Origin: Myxococcales bacterium | GTDB taxonomy: Bacteria > Myxococcota_A > Polyangia > Nannocystales > Nannocystaceae | Assembly (NCBI GenBank): GCA_020633335.1 | Contig: JACKDU010000010.1 | Span: forward strand, 248,001-312,000 | DNA: 64,000 bases | Reading direction: 5' to 3' | Shown here: positions 29,618 to 38,074 of the stretch, in pieces | Layout: every line of letters begins with the position of its first letter | Position numbering within the stretch: position 1 is the first letter of the stretch | The notes under the pieces: model-generated | Seen by the model: only the letters and a program-made list of their open reading frames with translations | The model's database searches: none | Told to the model about the DNA's origin: nothing | Made by a program: the position numbers and the translations under genes

Positions 29618-30559
29618 CTAGCTCCGCCGCCCGAGCTGGACGGTCGCGCTCCCCTTCTTCTGGCTGAGCCCCGGATCGTCCCCGAGCGCCGCGCTCGTCA
29701 CCTCGACCGCGATCGCCCCGCAGGCCAGGCGGGCCCCCGGGTGGGCGAGGCTGCGGTGGACGATCGCCAGGCCGATCACCCCGCCCGCCGGATCCTCGGT
29801 CCAGGTCGTCCACTCGCCGGCCTCCTCGCGGCCCTCCGCCCGGAGCGCGCCGCCGCCGGCCTCCGGGGCCGCCGGCGCCCGCACCCGGACCATCACCCGG
29901 TTCACCTGACCGCGAGCGTGGATCCGCGCGAGCGGCTCCTGACCGCGGTAGCAGCCCTTGTCGTAGCTGACCGCGCCGACGAAGCCGACCTCGGGCGGGA
30001 AGAAGCCGGCCCGGAGCTCGCGTCCCCAGGCCGGCGCCCCGGCCTCGACGCGGCGGGCGTCGAAGTCGGCCGCGCTGCCCCTGGGGTGGGCCCCGAGGGC
30101 GGCCGTCAGCGCCTCCTGCGGGCCGATCAGGAGCTCACCCGGCGCCGGGTGCGAGGTCGCCACCCGGGTCACCCCCGCGGGGGCTTCGTCGGCGAGCGCG
30201 CCCGCCGGCCAGAGGAGCGTGATCCCGACGCCTGGCTCAGCGGCCAGGGTCACGTCATCCATGATGATGTGGCGATCGAGATCGCCGATCACCGCCTCGG
30301 CGACGTCGGCAGGGATCGCCAGCACGAAGCCGTCACCCTCGCGGAGGACCAGGAGCTCGCTGATCACCTTGCCCTTGACCGTCAGGAGCGCGGCCGGGAT
30401 CGCCTCGCCAGGCCGCAGATGGTCGATGTCGGCCGACAAGAGCCCCTGCAGAAAGCGCGCGGCGTCGGGGCCGGAGAGGCGGACGATGACCCGGGCCTGA
30501 CCGGGGATCGCGGCGAGGTCGACATGGAGCGAGGGTTGGGCGTGCACGGGCGCAACCAT
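29618..30559 (-). CDS. ygfZ: YgfZ/GcvT-family folate-binding protein
   Basis: 313 aa. YgfZ proteins bind tetrahydrofolate and help maintain certain iron-sulfur enzymes such as MiaB. The family signature KGCYRGQEPLARIHARGQVN contains the conserved Cys. The aminomethyltransferase-like N-terminus is present (RLSGPDAARFLQGLLSADID, then LLTVKGKVISELLVLREGDG). The ATG at 30559 is chosen over an upstream TTG at 30583. It is convergent with hpnE (81 bp gap) and divergent from the TolC-like gene. Confidence 0.88.
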   Translation of the reverse strand: MVAPVHAQPSLHVDLAAIPGQARVIVRLSGPDAARFLQGLLSADIDHLRPGEAIPAALLTVKGKVISELLVLREGDGFVLAIPADVAEAVIGDLDRHIIMDDVTLAAEPGVGITLLWPAGALADEAPAGVTRVATSHPAPGELLIGPQEALTAALGAHPRGSAADFDARRVEAGAPAWGRELRAGFFPPEVGFVGAVSYDKGCYRGQEPLARIHARGQVNRVMVRVRAPAAPEAGGGALRAEGREEAGEWTTWTEDPAGGVIGLAIVHRSLAHPGARLACGAIAVEVTSAALGDDPGLSQKKGSATVQLGRRS

Positions 30560-30636
30560 GGCAAGGGCCGCCGGCGCCGGCAACCTGGCGATCCCCGCTT
30601 GATCGCCACCTTGTGACCCGGTAAAGGGGGAGGCCA

Positions 30637-32322
30637 GTGGCTCGCGGGAGATCGGTGGGTTTTCGCGTCGCGCTCGCGCTCTGGCTCTCGTCGAGCGTGG
30701 CCGCGGCCGCGCCTGCGCCGACGAGCGCCGAACCAGCGCCTGCGCCCGCGTCAGCCCCCGCCGGGGCGAGCCCCGAGGCCAGCGCGAGCGAGCCCGCGGC
30801 GAAGCCCAAGGCGGCCCCGCCGAAGGCCGAGCCCGCCGAGCCCCGCGAGGTCCGCCCGGTGCCCGCGGTCTTCGCCCTCGCGCCCGCCGATCGCCTCGAT
30901 CCCTACGGCCCGCGCCCCCCTGGCGTCCCCAAGCTGAGCCGCGAGCAGATCCTCACCTACGGCCTCGAGAACCCGCTGGTCGCGGCCGCTGGCGCGCAGG
31001 TCGAGGCGATGGAGGCGCTCCTCCTCCAGGCCCGCTTCGCCTGGGTGCCGGTGGTCAAGACGACCGCCGCGATCGCCCCGGGCGTCGCCACCACCTGCGA
31101 GGATCTCCAGATCCAGCTCACCGATCCGACGACCAACACGTCGCGGATGGAGGACTTCCAGTACTGCCGGCCGCGCGGCGGCGTCGACATCGACACCCTC
31201 GGCGGCTACTTCCAGCAGCTCGCCCACGCCGGCGTGACGATCCGCTTCAGCGCCGACACGGTCGTGCCGATCTACACCTTCGGCAAGATCAAGAGCGCCA
31301 AGGGGCTGGCCTCCGCCGGGGTCGCGCTCGCCCGCCTCAACGTCGAGCGCATGCGGCAGGAGACCGCGCTGCGGGTCTACCAGGCCCACGCCACCCTCCT
31401 CCTCGCGCGCGAGAGCATCGCCATCCTCGAGGAGTCGTGGAAGGTGATCACCGACGCCCGCCTCAACGTCGAGCGCGATCTCGGGATGGGTGAGAACCCC
31501 GACGAGGAGGAGAACCTCGACCGCGACCCGGCCGATCTCACGCGGATCGAGCTCGGCGAGCTCGAGGTCGAAGATCGCCTCCTCGAGGCCCGCAAGATCG
31601 AGTCGCTCGCGCTCGCGGCCCTCTGGGCGATCGCCGGCGAGGCGGCCCCGCCTGGCTTTGACGTCGCCGAGACCACGCTGGTCGCCGACACGGTCGCCGG
31701 CGGCCTGCGGACCCGCGACTACTACCGCGAGGTCTCGGCCGGCGAGCGCCCGGAGGCGCTCCTCGCGAGCGGGGCGGTCGAGGCCCGGAAGGCAGCCGAG
31801 CGGCTCGCGCGGGCGAATTTCCTGCCGGACATCGGCCTCATCGTCTCCGCCGGGGTCGGCTACTCGAGCACCGCCGACCCGAGCATGCGGGCGCTCTACT
31901 ACTACGACCGCTACAACTACTCGCGGATCGTCGCGGCCCTCGGGATGAACTGGAGCCTCGACTTCCACAACCACGCCTTCAAGCTGAAGAAGGCGCGGGC
32001 AGAGCGCCGCGCGGCCGAGCATGATCGTGAGGCAGCTCTCCTCCTCCTCGGCCTCGAGGTCGACAAGGCCTACCGCGAGCTCCTCCAGGCCCAGCGCGCC
32101 ATCGAGCTGACGGCCGCAGCCAGCAAAAAAGCGCGGCAACTTGTCGTCGACCTCCAGGTCAAGGAAACTGTCGGCGGAGGCAACCTCAAGGAACTCCAGC
32201 GAGCCCTCACGTCCTGGGCCGAGTGGCGTTTTCGGCACATCCAGGCGGTGATGCGACACAACGTCGCCCTTGCGAGCCTCGCGCGCGCCGTCGGAATTCC
32301 CCTCGTCGCGCCCCCCCAGTGA
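30637..32322 (+). CDS. TolC-family outer-membrane efflux protein
   Basis: 561 aa with a GTG start preceded by a strong GGGGGAGG. The signal peptide is VALALWLSSSVAAAAPAP, followed by about 45 Ala/Pro residues. The rest shows the TolC pattern of long amphipathic helices in two repeats (LRVYQAHATLLLARESIAIL, EVEDRLLEARKIESLALAAL; EVDKAYRELLQAQRAIELTA, VKETVGGGNLKELQRAL) separated by strand-forming segments (VRFSADTVVPIYTFGKIKSA). It would form a channel across the outer membrane. It heads an operon with the MlaC-like gene, rather than with an inner-membrane pump, suggesting lipid or toxin transport. Confidence 0.85.
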   Translation: MARGRSVGFRVALALWLSSSVAAAAPAPTSAEPAPAPASAPAGASPEASASEPAAKPKAAPPKAEPAEPREVRPVPAVFALAPADRLDPYGPRPPGVPKLSREQILTYGLENPLVAAAGAQVEAMEALLLQARFAWVPVVKTTAAIAPGVATTCEDLQIQLTDPTTNTSRMEDFQYCRPRGGVDIDTLGGYFQQLAHAGVTIRFSADTVVPIYTFGKIKSAKGLASAGVALARLNVERMRQETALRVYQAHATLLLARESIAILEESWKVITDARLNVERDLGMGENPDEEENLDRDPADLTRIELGELEVEDRLLEARKIESLALAALWAIAGEAAPPGFDVAETTLVADTVAGGLRTRDYYREVSAGERPEALLASGAVEARKAAERLARANFLPDIGLIVSAGVGYSSTADPSMRALYYYDRYNYSRIVAALGMNWSLDFHNHAFKLKKARAERRAAEHDREAALLLLGLEVDKAYRELLQAQRAIELTAAASKKARQLVVDLQVKETVGGGNLKELQRALTSWAEWRFRHIQAVMRHNVALASLARAVGIPLVAPPQ

Positions 32323-32368
32323 ATACCGAGAACGCGCCTCCCGTCCACGCGCCACCCCAAGAGGAACC

Positions 32369-33001
32369 ATGCGCTTCCCCCGCTCGATCTTCGCCGGCCT
32401 CTTCTCCCTCGCCCTCCTCGCCCCGGACGCCGCCAGCGCCGGCATCCTCAAAGATGGGCCCAGCGCCAGCGAGACCTTCAAGACCCGCCACGAGGCGGTC
32501 ATCAAGCTGGTCAAGGAGCGCGCCGACGCCGCGAAGATCCAGACCGAGGTCGACAACCTCCTCGACTACCACGCCCTCGCCGAGACCTCGCTGGGCGGCC
32601 CCCTCCGCTTCCAGAACCGCTGCGCGCCCCGCTGCGACGAGTTTGAGGCGCTCCTGACCAAGCTGATCCGCGAGAACTACCTCAAGCGGATCCGCACCGA
32701 CAAGGAGTACGAGCTCGCCTACGGCGACGAGACCCGCGGCCCTCGCCACACCCGCGTGAGCACCACGATCAAGCACACCAAGGACGGCAAGGAGGAGCTC
32801 GTCGAGGTGGTCTACGTGATGCACCGGGCCGACGAGAACAAGGAATGGAAGGTCGAGGACATCATCACCGAGGGGGTGAGCCTCGCCAAGAACTACAAGT
32901 ACGAGTTCAACAAGATCCTCAAGGAGAACGGCGACAAGGGGATCGACGAGCTGATCCTCCGCCTCGAGCGCAAGCTCGCCGAGCTGGCGAAGAAGGACTG
33001 A
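32369..33001 (+). CDS. MlaC/Ttg2D-like periplasmic phospholipid-binding protein
   Basis: 210 aa. ATG at 32369 with GAGGAA six bases upstream and a signal peptide MRFPRSIFAGLFSLALLAPD ending at AASA. The mature part matches MlaC-type proteins, which carry phospholipid between the outer and inner membranes: LLDYHALAETSLGGPLRF, FEALLTKLIRENYLKRI, YVMHRADENKEWKVEDIITE with GVSLAKNYKYEFNKIL near the C-terminus. No MlaD, MlaE or MlaF gene is adjacent. It lies 46 bp after the TolC-like gene, so the two are probably co-transcribed. Confidence 0.82.
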   Translation: MRFPRSIFAGLFSLALLAPDAASAGILKDGPSASETFKTRHEAVIKLVKERADAAKIQTEVDNLLDYHALAETSLGGPLRFQNRCAPRCDEFEALLTKLIRENYLKRIRTDKEYELAYGDETRGPRHTRVSTTIKHTKDGKEELVEVVYVMHRADENKEWKVEDIITEGVSLAKNYKYEFNKILKENGDKGIDELILRLERKLAELAKKD

Positions 33002-33035
33002 TCCTGGCAAGGTGCTCTCCAGCGTGAGAGCCCGC

Positions 33036-34856
33036 ATGCGCACCCTGAGCCAGGCCCTGATGGTCTCCATCGGCGGCCTGGCTCTCGCATGTGCGGAGGA
33101 CACGATCACGATCGACGGCGAGCTCGGGCGGGCGATCCCCCTGGCCTCGGGCGACGCCTCGCTGATCCCCCGCCTGCTGATCCGCCGCGAGGGCTGCCCC
33201 GGCACCGAGGGCGGCTGCCCATCGATCTGCGAGGGCCCGCCGGCGAGCTGCCCCGCGGACGCCTGCATCCCGGTGGTGATCGACTCGCTCTCGCCGGTCA
33301 CCGTCCTCAGCGCCGACATCACCGAGCCCCGGGCCGAGCGCGGCTGCATCGAGGTGCGGGCGGCCGAGGGCACCCTCGCGGCGTCGCCGACCGCGGAGGC
33401 CCTCGCCGACGCCAGCGCCCGCTTCCGCTTCTCGCGCCTGCCGATGGCGGTGATCCCCGACGACGAGTCGATCTGGAGCTGGGAGGTCGGCGACGATCGG
33501 GCGAGCCGGACGGTCGGGGCGATCCTCGGCGGCAACCTCCTCCGCAAGATGGCCATCCGCCTGGTCCACAAGCCGCCGGATCCGGCCACGGTCGCCTTCT
33601 ACCTCGACTTCCCGGGCTCCGAGAGCGCCCTCGCCGATCAGGGGCGGGCCTTCATCCCGCTCCAGTTCCCGGGGCAGCTCCTCGGCAAGGAGATCACCGA
33701 CGTCTGCGCGGTCAACGGCGAGGACTGCGACTTCATCGGCTTTGAGATCGACAACGACCGGATCCAGAGCCTCGTCCAGCCGACCCAGATGGTCCTCGAC
33801 GCCTGCCTCGGGCCGCCGCCGGGAGGGGTGCTCTACGACCCGACGAGCCGCCGCTGCGACGTCGGCGTCGGCCCGGGCTCAGCGGTCACCTACCGGACGC
33901 CGACGGGGCGCCCCGCCGACCCCTCGTGCAAGCGGGCGGCCTTCGACGTCAAGGCGGCGGACCAGCCCTACGGCGGGCGCTCGGCCTCGCTGGTGGTCGC
34001 CACCGGGATCCCCGACATGGTCCTCTTCGAGGACAGCGCCCGCCGCTTCTTCGGCGAGCTCGAGGCGCTCCCAGCCTGCGTCCCCGAGGAGGGGACCCTC
34101 GGGGGGCTGGGCGCGATCGGCGAGGAGGTCGCGGCCTGCCTCGACGGGATCGACGGCGAGCTCCACGCGGCCGGCTGGCCGAGCGCGGGCTCCGCGAGCG
34201 ATCCGCTGATCCGGCTCCGGGTCCGCAGCGTCGGCCTCGTGCCCGGGCTCACCGAGGCCGCCGGGATCGACGCCTGCCAGCGCCTCGAGTCGCGGGTCGC
34301 GGCCCTCGCGGCCCAGTGCGACGGGGTCGGCCGCGAGCTCCTCCCCTACCCGGTCGCCGGCTCCAACTGCGCGAGCTCGGCCCATGAGTCCGCGCTCCTC
34401 CTCGGCGAGGCGCTGATCCGCGACCCCGCGGTCGGTCCCAGCCCGAGCGGCTGGATCCGCGCGCTGGTGGTCCCCGCGGAGCACCCGATGGCGATGGCGG
34501 TCCGCCGCGACGTCGTCCCCGAGGGCCTCCAGCCCGACGGCCTGCTCGGGACCGCGCTCCTCCGGAGCACCGACGTGATCCTCGACTACACCGACGAGAA
34601 CGCCGGGATCCGGGTCGCCTGCACCGAGCCCGGCGACGGCGCCTGCCTCGCCCTGCCGGCCTGCGCCCGCGCGAGCGGCGGGGTCGCGCCGAGCTGCTGC
34701 TACGGCCTCCCCGAGCGTCTCCTCACCGAGATGGTCTACGATCTCGGGCTCTACGGGTGCTGTCCGGCCCTCGCCGAGGACGCCCGCTACGAGCTCAACT
34801 GCCAGGCCCGGGCCGAGGGGCGCGAGGAGCCCTGCCCCGAGATCCCCTGCGAGTAA
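33036..34856 (+). CDS. Secreted lipoprotein, possible degenerate aspartic-protease fold
   Basis: 606 aa. MRTLSQALMVSIGGLALAC is a lipoprotein signal; GTG 33012 is a longer alternative. Two halves show patterns seen in pepsin/retropepsin lobes. The first has VVIDSLSPVTVLSADI and later VGAILGGNLLRKMAIRLV; the second has LVVATGIPDMVLFEDSA and later GLLGTALLRSTDVILDY. In active enzymes both lobes carry D-T/S-G. Here the first reads DSLS and the second ATG-type ATGI, so activity is doubtful. It has more than twenty cysteines, mostly clustered at residues 45-85 and in the last 60. The protease relation is my inference; otherwise it is an unknown surface protein. It follows the MlaC-like gene by 34 bp. 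Confidence 0.6.
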   Translation: MRTLSQALMVSIGGLALACAEDTITIDGELGRAIPLASGDASLIPRLLIRREGCPGTEGGCPSICEGPPASCPADACIPVVIDSLSPVTVLSADITEPRAERGCIEVRAAEGTLAASPTAEALADASARFRFSRLPMAVIPDDESIWSWEVGDDRASRTVGAILGGNLLRKMAIRLVHKPPDPATVAFYLDFPGSESALADQGRAFIPLQFPGQLLGKEITDVCAVNGEDCDFIGFEIDNDRIQSLVQPTQMVLDACLGPPPGGVLYDPTSRRCDVGVGPGSAVTYRTPTGRPADPSCKRAAFDVKAADQPYGGRSASLVVATGIPDMVLFEDSARRFFGELEALPACVPEEGTLGGLGAIGEEVAACLDGIDGELHAAGWPSAGSASDPLIRLRVRSVGLVPGLTEAAGIDACQRLESRVAALAAQCDGVGRELLPYPVAGSNCASSAHESALLLGEALIRDPAVGPSPSGWIRALVVPAEHPMAMAVRRDVVPEGLQPDGLLGTALLRSTDVILDYTDENAGIRVACTEPGDGACLALPACARASGGVAPSCCYGLPERLLTEMVYDLGLYGCCPALAEDARYELNCQARAEGREEPCPEIPCE

Positions 34857-34977
34857 CCGGAGCCCACGCGCAGACGTTCTCGCACGACGCGCCCGGGCCA
34901 CGCCCCGCGGCGATCAGCGCGCTTCGAGGTTGCCGATCCGCGCCGCAGAGGACACCCTCCCACCGAGGCATCCGCCC

Positions 34978-36279
34978 ATGCCGCTCTCACTCCTCGCCTC
35001 CCCCAGCGCACCCCTCCTCGAGGCCGGCGGCCTCGGGCCCTACCTGATGGCCTTCGGTCAGGGCGTCCTCGTCGACCTGACCCCCTGCGTCTACCCGCTG
35101 ATCCCGATCACGGTCGCGGTCTTCGGCGCCAAGGGGGTGTCGAAGCCGCGGGCGCTCCTCCTCGCCAGCGCCTACGTCCTCGGGATGGCCGCCCTCTACA
35201 CCTCGCTCGGGGTGCTGGTCGCCCTCACCGGCGGCCAGTTCGGGGCCTGGCTGGGCTCGCCGGTGGTCGTCCTGCCGATCACCGCGCTCCTCCTGGCGCT
35301 CGCCGCGAGCATGTTCGGGGCGTTCGACATCCAGCTCCCCTCGAGCCTCCAGACCCGGCTCAACACGGTCGGCGGCGCCGGTCCCCTCGGCGCCTTCCTG
35401 ATGGGCCTGGTCAGCGGCTTCATCTCCGCCCCCTGCACCGGCCCAGTGCTCCTCTCGCTCCTCGCCTACATCGCCAAGTCGGCGGCCGAGGGGCGGAGCG
35501 TCGCCTACGGCGGCTCGCTCCTCTTCGTCTACGCCCTCGGGATGGGCTCGCTCTTCTTCGTCGTCGCCCTCGGCGCCAGCCTCTTCCGGCCCGGGCGCTG
35601 GATGGAGTACGTCAAGAGCTTCTTCGGGATCGGCCTCCTGGTGATGGCGCTCTGGTTCCTGGCGCCGCTGATCCCGAGCCTCCGCGACTTCATCCTCGAT
35701 CCGGCGTGGGGCCTCTACGCCGGCGTCGGCCTCGCGCTCACCGGCGTCGCCCTCGGGGCGATCCACCTCTCCTTCTACGGCGGCGCCGGCGAGAAGCTGC
35801 GCAAGGCGATCGCGATCGCGGTCGTGGTGGTCGGCGCCCAGCTGGTCCTCAACAACATCCTCCACGTCGACCTCGGCGAGTGGCGAAAGATCGAGACGCT
35901 CGCCGACTTCGAGGCGGTGGTCGCCGAGGCCGAGGCCGCCGAGCGCCCCTACCTGATCGACTTCGGCGCCGAGTGGTGCACCCCCTGCAAGGAGATGGAG
36001 GTCCAGACCTTCGCGCACGAGGGGGTGAAGGGCGAGCTCGAGAGCCGCTTCTTCCGCCTCAAGATCGACGTCACGGATCCCAACCCGGATCAGAAGGCGC
36101 TCTTCACCTCGCTGGTCGACGGCAACCTCCCCGGGGTCGTCGTCTATCCGTCGAGCGCCGGCCTCAGCGAGCACTTTGAGGCGATCCGGGCGGGCAAGGC
36201 GGCGCCCGATCCGGCGATGGACATCCGCGCGCTCATGCCCCCCGCCGAGTTCCTGCCCCAGCTCCAGGCGGTCCGCTAG
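34978..36279 (+). CDS. DsbD-like thiol:disulfide transporter with C-terminal thioredoxin domain
   Basis: 433 aa. It should pass electrons from cytoplasmic thioredoxin across the inner membrane to the periplasm. Residues about 18-300 form eight membrane helices of the DsbD beta domain, with the paired cysteines in LTPCVYPLIP and ISAPCTGPVL. Residues about 310-433 are a thioredoxin domain with EWCTPCKEMEVQTF. The N-terminal periplasmic alpha domain of E. coli DsbD is missing, as in ScsB/CcdA-like variants. The ATG at 34978 has GAGG upstream. Its thioredoxin partner may be the lipoprotein at 38075. It nearly abuts the halogenase-like gene, convergent, nine bases apart. Confidence 0.88.
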   Translation: MPLSLLASPSAPLLEAGGLGPYLMAFGQGVLVDLTPCVYPLIPITVAVFGAKGVSKPRALLLASAYVLGMAALYTSLGVLVALTGGQFGAWLGSPVVVLPITALLLALAASMFGAFDIQLPSSLQTRLNTVGGAGPLGAFLMGLVSGFISAPCTGPVLLSLLAYIAKSAAEGRSVAYGGSLLFVYALGMGSLFFVVALGASLFRPGRWMEYVKSFFGIGLLVMALWFLAPLIPSLRDFILDPAWGLYAGVGLALTGVALGAIHLSFYGGAGEKLRKAIAIAVVVVGAQLVLNNILHVDLGEWRKIETLADFEAVVAEAEAAERPYLIDFGAEWCTPCKEMEVQTFAHEGVKGELESRFFRLKIDVTDPNPDQKALFTSLVDGNLPGVVVYPSSAGLSEHFEAIRAGKAAPDPAMDIRALMPPAEFLPQLQAVR

Positions 36280-36288
36280 GAGGCGCGC

Positions 36289-38010
36289 TCAGGTCGGCAG
36301 CACGTCGCGGTTGGCGTGGATCCGCGGCCCCTCATCCGGGGTCTCGAGCGAGATCCGGCCGCGCCGAGGATCGTTGCGCCCGCGGACCCAGCCCTCGCTG
36401 AGCATCACCTCGAGGGCCTGGAGGGCGTGCTGGACCAGGAGCGCCGCCTGCTGCGGCCCCTGGCGCGCGAACGCCCGCTGGAGGGTGGTCACGAGCCCCT
36501 GGGCGTCGACCGGGCCGCGCGCGAGGAGATCGACGATCACCTTGTACATCCCGGTGAGCGCCAGCCTCGCCTCGCCGCGGGTCAGGGCGACGACCCGCTG
36601 GACCCGTCCCTCGCGGTAGAGCGGCAGCTCCTCGCGGGCCGCCCCGTCGAGCGCGAGCTCGTAGATGTTGCTCTCCGAGACCCGCCAGCGCGCCGGCTGC
36701 TTGGTGAAGCGCTGGGCGACCTGCTTCATCCCCGCGAGATCGAGGCCGCCGATCCCCGCCTGGCCGATCGCGTCGTTGGTGAAGCCGCCGCGGGCGAGCC
36801 AGGCCCAGGCCTCCGCCGAGCTCAGCTTCAGCCCCGCGTCCGCGGCGATCGCCTGGCAGTGGTCCTGGAGCTCGGTGAAGAGCCCGTTGGCCGCGTACCA
36901 GAAGTCGGCGAAGCGGATGTGCTGGCGGATCCTCCGCCGCTGGTTGAGATCGAAGTGACCCAAGAGCCAGGCACGATCGCCGCCGCGACGGGCCTCGAGG
37001 ATCGAGTAGGCCGCCTCGCGGGCGCTCACGTGGGTCAGCGTCAGGCCGGCCGCGAGGATCGGATCGGCGAAGCCCGCCGACTCGCCGACCAGCATCCAGT
37101 TGGCGCCGACGCTCCGCTCGGCGAGGAAGGACCAGTCGCTCGTGGTCTCGGTCTGCCCGCGCCGCGTCGCCCCGCGGACCAGCGCCGAGACCCGATCGTC
37201 CTGGGCGATCGCCTCGAGGTAGAGCGCCTCGGCCGAGCGCCCGGCGCTCCGGTAGTGCTCGACCGGGCAGATCAGGCCGATGCTGGTGCGCGTGGGGCCC
37301 AGCGGGATGAACCAGATCCAGCCGAAGCCGACGCTGAGGACCTGCACCCGGGTGCCGCCGACGCCGATCTCGACCGCCCAGGCCGCGTTCTCCCAGTAGT
37401 CCCAGATCGCGATGTTCTTGAGGCGGGTCGGGCACTCGACCTCGACCCCCATCGCCCGCCGGAGGACGCCGTGGTGGCCCGAGGCGTCGATGTACTCGCG
37501 GGCGCGGATCCGCCCGCCGTCGCGGAGGCCGAGGCCGAGGACCTGGTCGCCGTCGCGCTCGATCGCGGCGACCGCCGTGCCCTCGCGGACCTCGCAGCCG
37601 AGGGCCGCGGCCCGCTGCAGGAGGATCTGATCGTAGCGCGCGCGGTCGACCTGAAAGGCGGTGAGCTTGCGCTGCCCGGCGTAGGGCGCCGGCCTCGGCT
37701 CGTCGCGGAAGCTCGGGACGAACTCGAAGTCCCAGAGCTCGCTATCGCGGCCCCAGCGGTAGGTGGCGCCGACCTTGATCGGGAAGCCCGCGCCTTCGAC
37801 CGCGTCCCAGCAGCCCATCTCCTCGAGGATCGCGCCGATCGGCGGGAGCTGGCTCTCGCCGACGTGATCGCGCGGGAAGACCTCGCGCTCGAGGATGATC
37901 ACCCGGAGCGCGGGATCGTAGGTCCGAAGGAGCGCCCCGGCCGTGCTCCCGCCCGGGCCGCCGCCGATGATCGCAACGTCGTAGAGCTCGCCCTCGCCAG
38001 GCTCGGACAT
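36289..38010 (-). CDS. Flavin-dependent halogenase-like FAD oxidoreductase
   Basis: 573 aa. The N-terminal FAD fold is DVAIIGGGPGGSTAGALLRT with HVGESQLPPIGAILEEMG. Three features of flavin-dependent halogenases are seen: the Lys79-containing GFPIKVGATYRWG, which aligns with the catalytic lysine stretch; the WxWxIP motif as WIWFIPLG (231-238); and LVGESAGFADPILAAGLTLT. Relatives without halogenating activity (hydroxylases, geranylgeranyl reductases) share the fold, so the reaction is unproven. The last 130 residues resemble a winged-helix segment. ATG 38010 is preferred to 38023-38025 because TAGGA lies upstream at normal spacing. No flavin reductase or carrier-protein gene adjoins. Confidence 0.75.
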   Translation of the reverse strand: MSEPGEGELYDVAIIGGGPGGSTAGALLRTYDPALRVIILEREVFPRDHVGESQLPPIGAILEEMGCWDAVEGAGFPIKVGATYRWGRDSELWDFEFVPSFRDEPRPAPYAGQRKLTAFQVDRARYDQILLQRAAALGCEVREGTAVAAIERDGDQVLGLGLRDGGRIRAREYIDASGHHGVLRRAMGVEVECPTRLKNIAIWDYWENAAWAVEIGVGGTRVQVLSVGFGWIWFIPLGPTRTSIGLICPVEHYRSAGRSAEALYLEAIAQDDRVSALVRGATRRGQTETTSDWSFLAERSVGANWMLVGESAGFADPILAAGLTLTHVSAREAAYSILEARRGGDRAWLLGHFDLNQRRRIRQHIRFADFWYAANGLFTELQDHCQAIAADAGLKLSSAEAWAWLARGGFTNDAIGQAGIGGLDLAGMKQVAQRFTKQPARWRVSESNIYELALDGAAREELPLYREGRVQRVVALTRGEARLALTGMYKVIVDLLARGPVDAQGLVTTLQRAFARQGPQQAALLVQHALQALEVMLSEGWVRGRNDPRRGRISLETPDEGPRIHANRDVLPT

Positions 38011-38074
38011 GGCGAATCCTACCATGGCGCGCGCGCGCAGGCGCGAGCGCGCGCGTCGCTCGGCTCGGATCAGG

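Noticed and set aside
27481..29667. 728-codon frame overlapping hpnD and hpnE in another frame
   Set aside because: It is Arg/Pro/Gly-rich and runs through two well-identified genes and their stop and start signals.
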